From Leidyana gryllorum EB-2025a (taxonomy: Eukaryota > Apicomplexa), in the NCBI GenBank assembly GCA_048772705.1, contig JBLWGC010000159.1, forward strand, positions 238,886-302,885: a DNA stretch of 64,000 bases, in the 5' to 3' direction. Positions 30,585 to 41,600 of the stretch are shown piece by piece. Position 1 is the first letter of the stretch. Every line of letters starts with the position of its first letter. The position numbers were made by a program, and so were the translations under genes. The notes under the pieces are model-generated. The model was not told the DNA's origin. It searched no databases and saw nothing but the letters and a program-made list of their open reading frames with translations.

Positions 30585-33336
30585 ATGCTTGCAGCAGAAG
30601 CCGATCACGCCAGTGTTGTAACGCCTGACCATCTAGCTGCTCAACTCTCCTCTTCACATAAGTTACCATCGTCAATCTTCCTGAAAAGACTCGCCCAGCT
30701 TGGGACATCCACCTATCCGGGTGCCGAACAGAGTCATGAGGTGAGTGAGGCTCCTCCCACTTGCAGGCCTTAATCTCACGTCAGTGGCTTGACACTATAT
30801 GTAAAACTGGGCTGCCAGTATGCGTCTTCCACAAGGCCACCACTGAGTCGACCCAAAGAATCAACTCACTCTTGAACCGCTTGTTGGCCTTCCATGCCCC
30901 ATGGCTGGCGTTAGTGATGGACAACTTTGAGATATGTATTACCGAGACGGTCTTCTATCCTCTGCTCGACCCGTGGGAAGCCGAGCTGGACGTATCGGAT
31001 GAGGACTGTGTGCACTTTCTACAGGTAGACGACGAAAGAGCCACTTTCCCCCTCATACACTTCTTGGCAGTGGTTGACGAGGGCGGGACAAAGTTGTGCC
31101 GCGGCCATTCTCTGTGTCTCTTTGTTACTGGGGAATGCCGGAGCTCTCCTGGCCATATGTGACCGAGTTGCTTTGCGCAAGTACTTGAGCGATACAGTTA
31201 CCAAACTGTACAAAGACAGAAACTATCTGGATGGGACGTGGTCTCTCGCAGCCGACACTGCTGCGGCGACTCCTCAGACATTTGCTGAAGAGTGGGATGC
31301 CGAAATGACAGCTTTTGAGCATTACCAGGATGGCGGGGGTACTGAGTCGCTTCTCCACAGCAAGATACCGCCGTCCTGTGTTATGTCTGTGGCACCCACG
31401 GAACTCATTGACATATTGTTCCGAAGAGCCACGATCCGGGAGGTGAGACTGAAATGATGGCAAAGTGGTGCTTTCAACTGGTATTATCCACCCTCTCATA
31501 GTTCCTGAAATTGATTGAAGAGGAGAACACTTTTGCTGAACCCGTTCCCTCGAGCAAGAATCCGTTGATGAGATTGGGTCCGCTCGCGACCAAAGCTCAG
31601 TTTCTGGATTGTGTCAGACTGGGAATCCATCTCGGTCTGGCACAGCATCAAGTCTCGGTGATTGAAGAGGCTAAGGAGTGGGTTACATATCAGCGGAGTG
31701 CATGATCACGTGTGGGCAGGATACTCAAATCAGGTGACTTGTTTATGGTCGACTGTTACACCATGGAGCCGAGTGGGTCTTCGACTCCTCTTTCGCCTCC
31801 GACGAGCCAGAAGCTGCGCAACAGCCTCGCTGTCGGTCAAGCAGTGCTCTATGATGATGAAAATCGAGTGTCCGAGCGGGATATCGCGCAGTGCGAGTTT
31901 CTGGAAGCTTTGGGCACCGTTCGTGGCCGTACCATAGGATTCGTAACTCGCGAACCCTCAATCAAGCCCGAGTCACCGGTTGGACACCTCCTCCAGAAAT
32001 GCAAAGAGAGAGCATTCCCTCGGATATTCGCTGTCACCGGAGGATGGGCAGCTCTCAAGTTGGAGATACTCCAATTGCCCAAACACTTCCAAGATCAGTT
32101 ACTGATCCCCGCCCAATCGCGTCCAGCCTGGCCTCTTGACTCATTCGGCTTCCTTACTAACAGCTTCCGAGGCATCTCAGAAGACTCGACGTCAGCCACA
32201 CAGATTCGAGACAACGTTAAGGTGAGTGATCTATTTCGTGATTCCGTGTTTCCCTCCGTTCCCATTCGCTGAGGAGACATCATGAGACCTCACTCTATGA
32301 TACGGTCGTTGCGCATTCTCAGGCGTTCATCGATCGCGAGAGCGAACAGATTGCAGCGGCCACACAAACATTCCGCAAACGAATGTGGAAACTGTTTGGA
32401 ACTGGAGAGGATTCGCCCAGTAACGCTACTGGGGGCCCTACAGAGCGGGCTATGACTGTTCCGGCGCTGCCCCCGGACCAGGTGCCACCCCCTTTGGGAC
32501 GATTCGAGACTGTCGATGAGAATTCCATGTCAACCGGCGGAGCTGTCGGGAGTGAGGCACCAGCGAAAATGTTGTCAGCAGCCGCCCTGGCAGTCGGTAG
32601 CTGGTGGGGCAATATGACGAGCAGTGCCGGCTCGTCTTCTGTGGCGGCGATGAGTCCGCCGGATACATTGGAGTCCTCTGTGTCGGCCCCTCCGGCGCCT
32701 CCGCCGACCGCAGCCGAGAACACTGCGAACGACGAGCCTTCTTATCCCCCCCTCACAGGCGGCGATGAAGAGTCGCAACAGGCGGCGGCAATTGGCAGCC
32801 GCGAAGGAGACAAGGCGACGGATTTGGGTTCAAGATACGTCGGTACTGTGCATTTACGTCCGACTCAAGTCGAGTTGGACTTGGAGGACAGCGCAAGTGG
32901 AGAGGAGATCGATCTGAATGAAGGAGACAGCGATGGGGACGCAATGCTGCAGAGTGGTAATGCTATGCCTCTCGCGAAGAGGCGCAGCGATCGACTTCCC
33001 CACGAACTCCCTTCAATTGTGAACTTTGAAGCGAGTTCGAGTGTGAGTCCGCCAATAAGTGTGATTGGTGATCCACCGATGCTGCTCGCTCCACACACTA
33101 CGGCAGTTACGGGAGAACGTACACAAGCGACTGCAATGACTGAATTGAGTATCATCGCTACTGAATCAGCCCCTGCTGGCACACATGAGGGGGGGATCAA
33201 CAGTCTAGGACGAGATAGCGAGACCTTGCCTGCCGGAGATGACGTCTCAATTGATGAGGAGCTTGCTGCTCTCGAGAAAGACCTCGACCAACAGGCAGAT
33301 GCACGCTTCAAAGCTCTTGCCGCTAATCAAAGTTAA
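30585..33336 (+). CDS. Possible TBC (RabGAP-like)/rhodanese-domain protein, TBC1D23-like
   Basis: Six exons (30585-30740, 30785-31024, 31071-31442, 31502-31697, 31734-32221, 32323-33336) join in frame to 821 aa. The N-terminal half is helical with a TBC-like end (WEAELDVSDEDCVHFLQW ... AAILCVSLLLGNAGALLAIC). About residues 350-420 contain ERAFPRIFAVTGGWAAL, similar to the FPxVxVLxGGW strand-loop that closes rhodanese domains. The C-terminal 300 residues are acidic and Ser/Pro/Ala-rich and disordered. In animals TBC1D23 pairs an inactive TBC and rhodanese domain to bridge endosome-derived vesicles to golgins. The resemblance is weak, and no TBC Arg/Gln finger was found. The fourth intron (36 nt) is the shortest used in this annotation. 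Confidence 0.35.
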
Positions 33337-33479
33337 TCCAAAAAGCTCTCTCATCCTACTAGTCTATGATACCGGCACATCACTGCGAAATAGCAGAAGC
33401 CGATGATACCCTTTATCTCTCGTTTTCTCTCTTTCTCTCTCCCTCTCGTGCTGGCTGGTTGTGATCAACCCTTCCCCAG

Positions 33480-35736
33480 TCAAGATTCCGCTGGAGTATT
33501 CACTATTTGAGCGAACTTAGCCTGATCGATGAGAGAGGTGTCGTCATTCGAACTCACTCTGAGACCACTTACGTGTGCTGCCAGCGTATATTCGTGATCC
33601 GCTCCACATAGAAGGATCAGTGAATTGAAAGCGGTTTCGAACGCACGCGCTATGGCATTCCTGCAGGGCAGACCAACAAGTTGTGTGCGAGTGTGGCAAA
33701 AGCAAGCATCGCTCACCGATAGAAGCCATTGAGATTGGTGAGATCTCCGGCCGCGTACGTTAGAATATCACCCAAATCCTCATACATCCCTGACACGGTG
33801 AAGCTTGCTCGAGGTACGACCTGAACTCACATGCATCCTTAATCCTAATTCCCCGCCTTACTGCGAACGCGTAGTCAATCCTCTTTTGTAGGTGCCAAGC
33901 AGCCTGCGTGTAATTGCCCTCATCCTTATACGCCTCATATAACATCGTGTCTAGGTCGAACATCACGTTGTGCTGCGTGAACACACGACCAGCCTCTGCG
34001 CGAGAGATGTTTGCAACCACACTGCGTAAATCAATCTCACCTTGATAGACCAGCTCGAGGTCACTCAGGTATTTCTTGGAGCATTCCTCCACTCGTGCAA
34101 TGTATGCATCTTCGAAACTCTCGTAGTGCGCGATTTGTTCCGCACTAAACGCCAGAGTGCAACTGTTCGAAAAGATTGTCAAGAGACACACTGTCGTCTG
34201 GAAGACTCACACTGTGCACGGCTGAGCCGTTGTCGAGCATTCCTCCTCTCCATCGGCGTTAACGTAAGTATCGGTTTTCATAAAGACCGTTCCAGCGCCA
34301 CAATCAGGGCATCGGAAGCCACGGCACCGATCAATAGGATCTTCACATCTCTCACAGCGACAGGTGAACTGCCAACTCTGCAGTTTTTCCCGTCGTACTG
34401 CAGATTATTACTTGGTGTCGACGAGTTTTGCACCGCAGAGGACTCACTGTGAGTGGGTTTCAAGAGGTCGTCGTCTCCTATGTAGCTGATGGTTATTTCA
34501 GCTCCTGCGCGCAGATGGGTACGAGCGCGTAAGACAAAGGCCTCGTTGCTTCCATAGTGCCACGTGGCGCTCGCATTGCAGCTGTGTGCCATATTGGAAA
34601 TTCCTGTTGGAGGGTGTGTGACCGAGCAGCCTTCTCTGGTGTGGACTCACGATCATACAAAATGAGACCTTCATTTTCTGCATGGTGACCAAAGCCGTTG
34701 AATCGCCACGCGTTGAGGGCCCTTTGGTATTTGTGAGCGTCAAGCGCCAATCCCGTTCTGTCCAGCACTCTCCGAACGTCCCTCCCTGGCTCTTCTTCGG
34801 GGTCAGGGACGAACTTTTGTTGTATGGCTCTTTGGCCTGGGAGCTCGAGCTTGGTCAGAGACGTGATAGCAGCTAGATGCCACACTGGGGGAAGATTGAA
34901 AGCTTCCTCTGAATTCAGCTCCTGTAAAACTTGCCACAGCCCCGGGTTAACAGACGGCACAGCCGCAAGCACTGGTGCTTCGACAAATATAATGTCTCCA
35001 GGGTTCATATCGTGACGAGCGAACAAGCAACGTCCTTTGCCCGAGACCTGTTGAGAGGGAATGTGACAAAGAGAGACAAGTTGATTGAGTATTCACACCA
35101 CAAAGATGACGACAATTAATTATCTCGTGTGTTCCAATCAGTCAGTCAGTTAGTCAGTCAGTCAGTTGGTGAGACGCGTACTCACCGGTTGCACATAGAC
35201 CTGGAGGTCTATCATGCTCAGATTGTAGGGACGGAGGTGCGCAGCCGCGTCTTGAGCTGTCATGGCATTTTCAGCACATTCTTTAGCAACTCGACACTCA
35301 CTTTCGTTTTGATCCTCCTCGACGTCAGCATCAGCGTCTTCCTCTTCATAGTCAGCTTCTTCGTCCTCGTCGTTCTCTTCTTCGTCCCCCTCCTCTTCCT
35401 CATCTTCCTCGTTGTCGCTTCTGTCCTCGTCCTCGTCGGGCGAAAGCACGATGCCCTCGAAATCGGCGGAGCCGTGCTGTAGACGGGAAGCGTCAGCTAC
35501 GGGTATGTCAGCCGCCTCATAGTCCGTATGCTTAGCATTCATATAGGAGTCCCCAAAATCGTCATTGTCGGGGACTGTAGTTTGGGTGACGTGAGCTGGA
35601 CGCATGACATGTGCCAACTTGTCAGTCAGAGTGGGGGGGGCCTACCAAATTGGTCTGTGTCAGGTTTGTCATGGGGAGTGAGGAGTTCAGAAGTGGGGTC
35701 GTGAACCGCAGCAGCTAGGCCAGCGGAAGGAGCCAT
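33480..35736 (-). CDS. SET-domain (SMYD-like) protein with acidic N-terminal extension
   Basis: Roughly eight exons from ATG 35736 to TGA 33480. Residues about 60-120 are almost entirely Asp/Glu (DEDEDRSDNEEDEEEEGDE). The SET domain starts at VSGKGRCLFARHDMNPGDII, continues with NMAHSCNASATWHYGSNEA (the NHSC motif, with Ala after Met) and ITISYIGDDDLL, and is followed by a cysteine-rich post-SET region (FTCRCERCEDPIDRC then FRCPDCGAG) expected to bind zinc, as in SMYD lysine methyltransferases. A helical C-terminal part follows (AAWHLQKRIDYAFAVRRG). I did not find the MYND zinc finger that splits the SET domain in SMYD proteins. A 138-nt intron (35048-35185) contains tetranucleotide repeats. 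The exact splice between the SET and post-SET exons near 34330-34440 is uncertain. Confidence 0.7.
35134..35170. repeat. (CAGT)n-like tetranucleotide repeat in SET-gene intron
   Basis: Successive CAGT/TAGT tetramers on the plus strand form a short microsatellite within the 138-nt intron of the SET gene. The intron is correspondingly longer than the about 50-nt norm of the window. Confidence 0.75.
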
Positions 35737-35796
35737 CTTAGGTTGGCTGTCTATAGGTACCCTTGAGTGGTGCACGCCCTAGCTGTCTCAGCGTGC

Positions 35797-37980
35797 ATGT
35801 TGATTTTGAGTTTCGGACCGTGCAATATGCAGACAGTATATGAAGTACTCCCTCAAATTCGACGGCTGCAAGCCGTGGTGTTCCTAATGACCCTCGCCCT
35901 CGTACTCCCATCCCCCGTCTACCCATATTTCTTCACCACCGAGCTCGGCCTCAGCAGCGCTCAGTATGGCCAGGTCGTGGGTGCCACCAGCCTCACTCAT
36001 CTAGGTGCCGCTATTTGTTACGGACGACTAAGTGATGCCATAGGTCGACGTCGTGTAATCATATTCCAATGCACCCTTTCAATGATTCTCTACGCCGTCC
36101 TGGCACATCTCTCCTACACCGTGGATACAGCCCCCACCATCATTGTACCCGCCCTAATCTCTGTCTTTATCGCTCTTGGTTTCTGTAACACTGTCAACTT
36201 GCTCACGTGCTCGGCTGTGTGCGACCTCTGCACCCGCTTCAGCAAGCCCATGTCCGCTAGAATCCCATCGCTCTTCCCAGACAACTCTTTGGCACAACAA
36301 CGTCCAAAGTTCCTCGCCCAAGTTGCGGGAGTCTTGGGTTTGGCCGGCGTTTTTGGCCCTCTCGTGGGCCAGGGAGCACAGACACTCGGCGGAGACCCCT
36401 CGCGACCGACTGTTTGTTTGGCCTTGTCGGGATTCGCGAGTGCCCTGGGGTTGGCTATAGCGGTCTTTGTCAAAGAGACGAACCCTAATGCCAATGCTCC
36501 GAGTCATTACTTCCGTCTGGCACGCGACTGGGCTATGGGAGTACCCACAATGCAACACTCCTCTCCCCTCCTATCGGAAATATCGCAAGCCGACAGTTGC
36601 GTCAATGCCGCTGCCGACTTCTCGCCTGTCTGTCTCCCACACGTAGAATGTGAAATGGCCCGCAATCTCGTTGTTATGGTCTCCAGTCGTGAAACGTCGT
36701 CAGGACCCGACTGTACCCTCGCCGACATTACTCAACGATCCACTCCTGTCGATGCTCTGACGCCGCAGAATGGCGTGAGAGATCGCGCCGTCGACGACGA
36801 ACAACCAGTTGTGGTGCCCCCAAGTCCCGATAGTAGTGTTCCTTTCACCCCTCCCTCAATTTGTACAATTCAATTCGAAGAGGATCCAGACAATGAAGAC
36901 ATCCCGCGAGCCATGTCTACTGCCGACATGTGGGTCGGACTAATTCTGACCTATTTGTGTCAGGCGGTCAAGGCTCTCTCCCTAAGTACCATATCTGTCT
37001 GCTATGCTTTGGTACTGGATGCAATGTTACCCTCCGGTTGGTTCTTTGGCCTAAACCGTACCCAGGTACTCGCCTTGGGTCTGGCGTGCGCGTCTCTCGT
37101 TCGTGTCGCCATTCAATTGAGTTACTTTCAACGCTTCCTCAAAGCAGTGGGGGGCCCGGCTCGGGCCTTTCTCTTTGGCACCGTTTGTATGTCCTTTGGA
37201 CAGCTGTCGTTGTACTGGACCCTGCGTTACCTTCCCGGACATCTCGGACTTCTGGACCACCCTACTTGCCTCAACACCCTAATATTTGCCACAGTACACT
37301 TTCTGACCGTTGGTGGCATCTTCGCCGTCGGACTCGCAGTTGGCGAACCCGCCTTGACCACTCTCATCGCCATCTGTGTCTCTGACAAACCGAGCTACCA
37401 AGGCACCGCACAGGTAAGCTTGAAACTTGAATAAGTCTCAGCATTGTTCGGCCAGGGACTCAACAGTGCGAGCAATCTGCTCGGAGCCACTGTGGGCCCT
37501 CCGATCTTTGGCTGGCTGCTCGGAAAACGTTCCTCGTCGTCGGAAACTGCACCGAAGCTCCCCATCTCGATCCCGCTGGAGGCTTCGGCCGCTGCCGAGG
37601 GGATTGGCAGCGATCCGCAAGTCGGTGCCACCCCGGAAGTAGAGGAAGCGGCTCGGGCTAACGACAGCGGACACAACGGCCTATTCGACGATCAATGGTC
37701 TCTCAAGGCCGACGAGGGGTTCGCACAACCGACCGAGGCGGCCAAAGTGGTCAATCACCCATTCAAGTCGTTCCCTGCTGTGGTGGACAAACTATGGCCG
37801 TTGAGAGTGGATGAGTTGGCAGGCGTAGGCAATGCGGAGATAGTGGAGGTCTCGTCGTCACCAGGTGGCACATACGACCGAGCTGGGTTAGTGTTCTACA
37901 CCGGTGCCACAATCGCACTAGTACCACTGCTATGGGGGAGAAAGTTGCGGAAGATTGCAAAGAATTGGCAGTCTCGATAG
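35797..37980 (+). CDS. Major facilitator superfamily transporter with long cytosolic loop and C-terminal tail
   Basis: Two exons (35797-37413, 37456-37980; 42-nt intron) give 713 aa. The first half has helices and the MFS motif A YGRLSDAIGRRR between TM2 and TM3 (about residue 75). A polar loop of about 140 residues rich in Ser, Asp and Pro splits the two six-helix bundles, and the last about 120 residues are mostly hydrophilic with a final hydrophobic segment (AGLVFYTGATIALVPLLWG). The pattern resembles drug:H+ antiporter/tetracycline-resistance-type MFS rather than the tandem pair at 18.5-22.2 kb. Substrate is not predictable. The ATG at 35797 is used; a second Met at 35827 is possible. The start is 60 bp from the divergent SET gene. 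Confidence 0.7.
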
Positions 37981-38035
37981 TATGTATATGAATGACCCCA
38001 ATTAGTTACAGCAGCATACATTGTCAAAATTCATC

Positions 38036-38428
38036 ATGCGACTTTCCACATGGATCTCAGCCATCACAATCGTATCAGCACAGCCCTTTCTGAGAATCCC
38101 ACATCAGTCCACGCTCGGGGGATATTGGTCTGAGCAAACCCGACATCCCTCCCCCGTATTGTTGGTCGGAAAAAGAGTGCTCCCGAATGACCACGAAGAA
38201 GACCCCCCCGGAGAAGGACAGTCCACTGTAATTGAAGAAGAAGAAGAAGGAATCCGAACTAACGAGTCGGTGTCATCCACCGAGGCACCCACTCACATAA
38301 TTGAAGAGGACAAAGGCGACTCTGTCTTATCCTCCACGAAAGCGAAGGATATAGCCATCGCGTCAAGCGCAATGGCAGGAGGCGCTATTTTTGTTGGCCT
38401 GGCAGCTCTATTTTCAACGACTAGGTGA
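38036..38428 (+). CDS. Small type I membrane protein with signal peptide
   Basis: A 130-aa single-exon protein. The N-terminus RLSTWISAITIVSAQPFL looks like a cleaved signal peptide. An acidic middle (IEEEEEGIRTNE) is followed by a C-terminal hydrophobic segment (IAIASSAMAGGAIFVGLAAL) ending a few residues before the stop (FSTTR). This suggests a small single-pass protein of the secretory pathway or cell surface. Family not recognised. Its start is 55 nt after the MFS stop on the same strand. Confidence 0.5.
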   Translation: MRLSTWISAITIVSAQPFLRIPHQSTLGGYWSEQTRHPSPVLLVGKRVLPNDHEEDPPGEGQSTVIEEEEEGIRTNESVSSTEAPTHIIEEDKGDSVLSSTKAKDIAIASSAMAGGAIFVGLAALFSTTR

Positions 38429-38635
38429 GAAGGGCGACAAACGGTTTCTCTCTCTCACTTCGAACCTTTGAAAGAGTCAATTCAGGAGCTAGTGTAAGTT
38501 CTGGTGATGGAGGGGGAGGTTCAGTGGAGTCACAATATCGTGAAGCTGATCTTGATGACTTTCTCTCCTAACTAATATATGCTACCCTCTAATCAATCGG
38601 TCCCAGGGGGGGACAGAATACAACATGTTTTTTGA

Positions 38636-41600
38636 TTAATAAGCGATGCCCTGCTGCAACGCCTGCACAGCGTCGTACAGTCTCGTGCTCAGCGCATTCA
38701 CAGCTGCATCAACTTGGTCAGTGATGAACTGTCGCGCGTGTTCGTCGCTTTGATCCCACTGTAATCGTTTCCTGAAACACACACACCACACACACACGAA
38801 CATCTCAACTTGAATTGATGTTTAACTCACCTCAGATTGCGCATTGTTTTGACTTTGAAACATCCCAGACCACTGTCATTGAAGAATCGAAGCATCTGCA
38901 AGATCAGACGTTTCTCTTTCCGCACGCACATGTAGCCTTCGACAATTAAATGTCGCAACAGCAGGAAACCATTATCTGTTGAGTCCTTGGCGCCCGCATT
39001 CATGAGATCTATCATTTCCTGCGTCAATTTGAAAGGAGCCCTTTCGAAGCGGATGTCGCCAGCAGGACTTAAATCCAAAATGAATCCAAAATCAATATGG
39101 ACCAAGTACCCTTGATCGGTCACCAGCATGTTCGCATTGTGACGATCTTTGATCTGCAAGAACGCCGGGGCGATGACGGGCGGTAACGGTATGTAACGGA
39201 TGGATTTGCACACCAGCGAACAGAAATTGTTGATACAGACAGCACCATCGACCGACGGGCTTCGCATAGAAACGTACCTGAATTATGAAGCTAACTATAC
39301 TATATGCCGCGAGAGATCGCAAGAAGTTCCATTGTGCTTGCGAGAATGTCATATAGGACGGCAAAGATTCTCGAAAGTAAACCTCTAATCCTTGATTCAG
39401 TTCTTTCCCTATTTCGTGTCGACTACGCGTATTGCGGACCATTTCAATGCAGCCACCGAATTGTTTCCCTCGATATGTAGATTGAACTCCGTAAGGACAT
39501 AACCATAGCGGGAGTCCAGCGTTACGTAATATGGCTTCTGCCACAGTAATCATTTGAAGGGCCACTTGATCCATGCGTAGATCGTCATTTGACTTGAAGA
39601 TCACACTACGAGTTACCAATCTATGGCAGCTTCCCTCGGGCGTTTCTTCTTCATCATGGGCCCGGGCGATGAATTCGACAACGAACGGAGCTTTAGCGGC
39701 AGATTTGAGTGCTTTGCATTTCGCAATATTCGCCGCTATCAATATTTCGGGCTGCCCAAATGGAGTTGTGAATCCGGTGTCGTCAGCTGACAATGTCGCT
39801 GCTGCTTCCTTTGAATCCACGGTCGCCAACCTGTGCTTCAATGCAATCTCTTCCACCGAATACTTTATTTCCTCTGATCTCTTTGCTAATGGGTGCACAC
39901 TCACAGCTCGAGCACTGTGCAGAAAGGGAGTCGTCTCAGCCGACTCGAGGCAACACCACATCACTCACCTCAGGTCCAACAGACTCCCAAAGAAGTCCAA
40001 CTCGTTCGTAATCTCGTGAGCAGTGTGCTTATTTCCCAGAACGTGTGCCAACCGTTCCCGCAGACGCCCAAAGGCGCCGAAAGGCATAGCTAAACAATAA
40101 TTTGAATCTATGCCTTTGTGTCCCTTGCGACAACTCCTCAATTGCTCCAGAGTCTGCGCAGCACAGATAATTAGACTCGCTGCCATTTGGTCTCACCGCA
40201 ACTTCAGATGTGATTGAAGTGAACAGTTCTTTGTGCAATGCATCGTTGGCAATCGACGAGGCCACCAGCTGATTCTCCAGAATACTCCACGTGTCCCATC
40301 GGCAGGTCTGAGGAGAAGAACGAGACGAGTGAGTGAATACTTGTGGAGACGACGGAGCCAAAAGAGGCGCTCTTACCACTAAGATTTGAGGAAGATAGAA
40401 TCTAAGAGCTTTCAGAGGGCTGGAAGCTATTGTACGCGCGAGCTGTCCGTGTAGCACTGCCACCAAAGCTCGATGCTGGAAGCGTGCCTCATAGAGCTCT
40501 TTGAGTAAACGAGACACCGGAAGGGCAGGCGCACAGAGAAAGTCCCACGCTTTCAATGGTGCCTTTGGGTGTGTCTCGCCAACTCGAGAGCCATAGAGTA
40601 AGTTCTTGACACTCTTCTGAGCTTTCTGTTTCGTAGTCGGAGGGTTCAGTCCGGTGTTATACTCTGCCATAAGCCGAGGAATGAGCCGTCCGACAGACTT
40701 TGCCACAGAGATGTCTGGTGTCTGTGCATATCCCATCAGTAGTCCCCACATCAGATTCAATCGGTTATGTGAGCAATTGTGTTCTCGCTGCCACCCGCCA
40801 AACTCATCACGTGTTCCGACAGGATGACGATAGTGGTGCCCTTCTATGACAGCTCCGCTGGTCCAAATCGTCCAGGCTTTCGGCTGCTTCCCAGATCGAG
40901 TGCGTTCGATATGTGCTCTGATGTTCTCTGTGAATCCGTGTAGTGCATTCTCAGGCGCCTTCTTGCTGACGTATCTCAGCCATTTGTCGTGTTGCGTAGA
41001 GATATGCAATCCCGATGCCACTCTTCGCCACATCCCGCGGATACCTCGCTTCAATCGTCTCGAAGGTCTCATCATGTCGGTACTCGCGAGAAGGTAGAGA
41101 TCCCGGGTTGACTCGATAAGATCGGCCAACAGGGAGGTTAAGAGTCCTCTTCTCTGCCGTCTCGAGTCGGCGGTGCGTCGTTGATCGCCGATATCGTCGA
41201 GTGTTAGGGCCGCGACTATGGTGCCGAGATTGTCGATGCCCCTTTTGGCCATGGAATGGAACTCGATTGCCTCCGCCCATCTCTGACTGACCAACGACTG
41301 ACTCGGGTCCGCATTGCTTATGATGTTCTGTCGGTCGGAGACCAGATTTGTTGACACCACAGTGACACAGGCGCCCAAACGGATGCAGTTCGCGAGAATG
41401 TGTTCTTTGAGGAGCGAAATGCGCCGGGCATGGAGGGCATCCGTTCGGCGTTGATCCACTCTCAACCGATACCGATGACGCGAGAGGTGCGGAGGAGTGT
41501 TCATACGAGACACCTCCTCCGACCGATCTCTGGTCTGCCCGAGAGCTCGTCGCATTCGATAAGCAATAGAGAGGCGGGAGACATAGCTCGCGAAAGTCAT

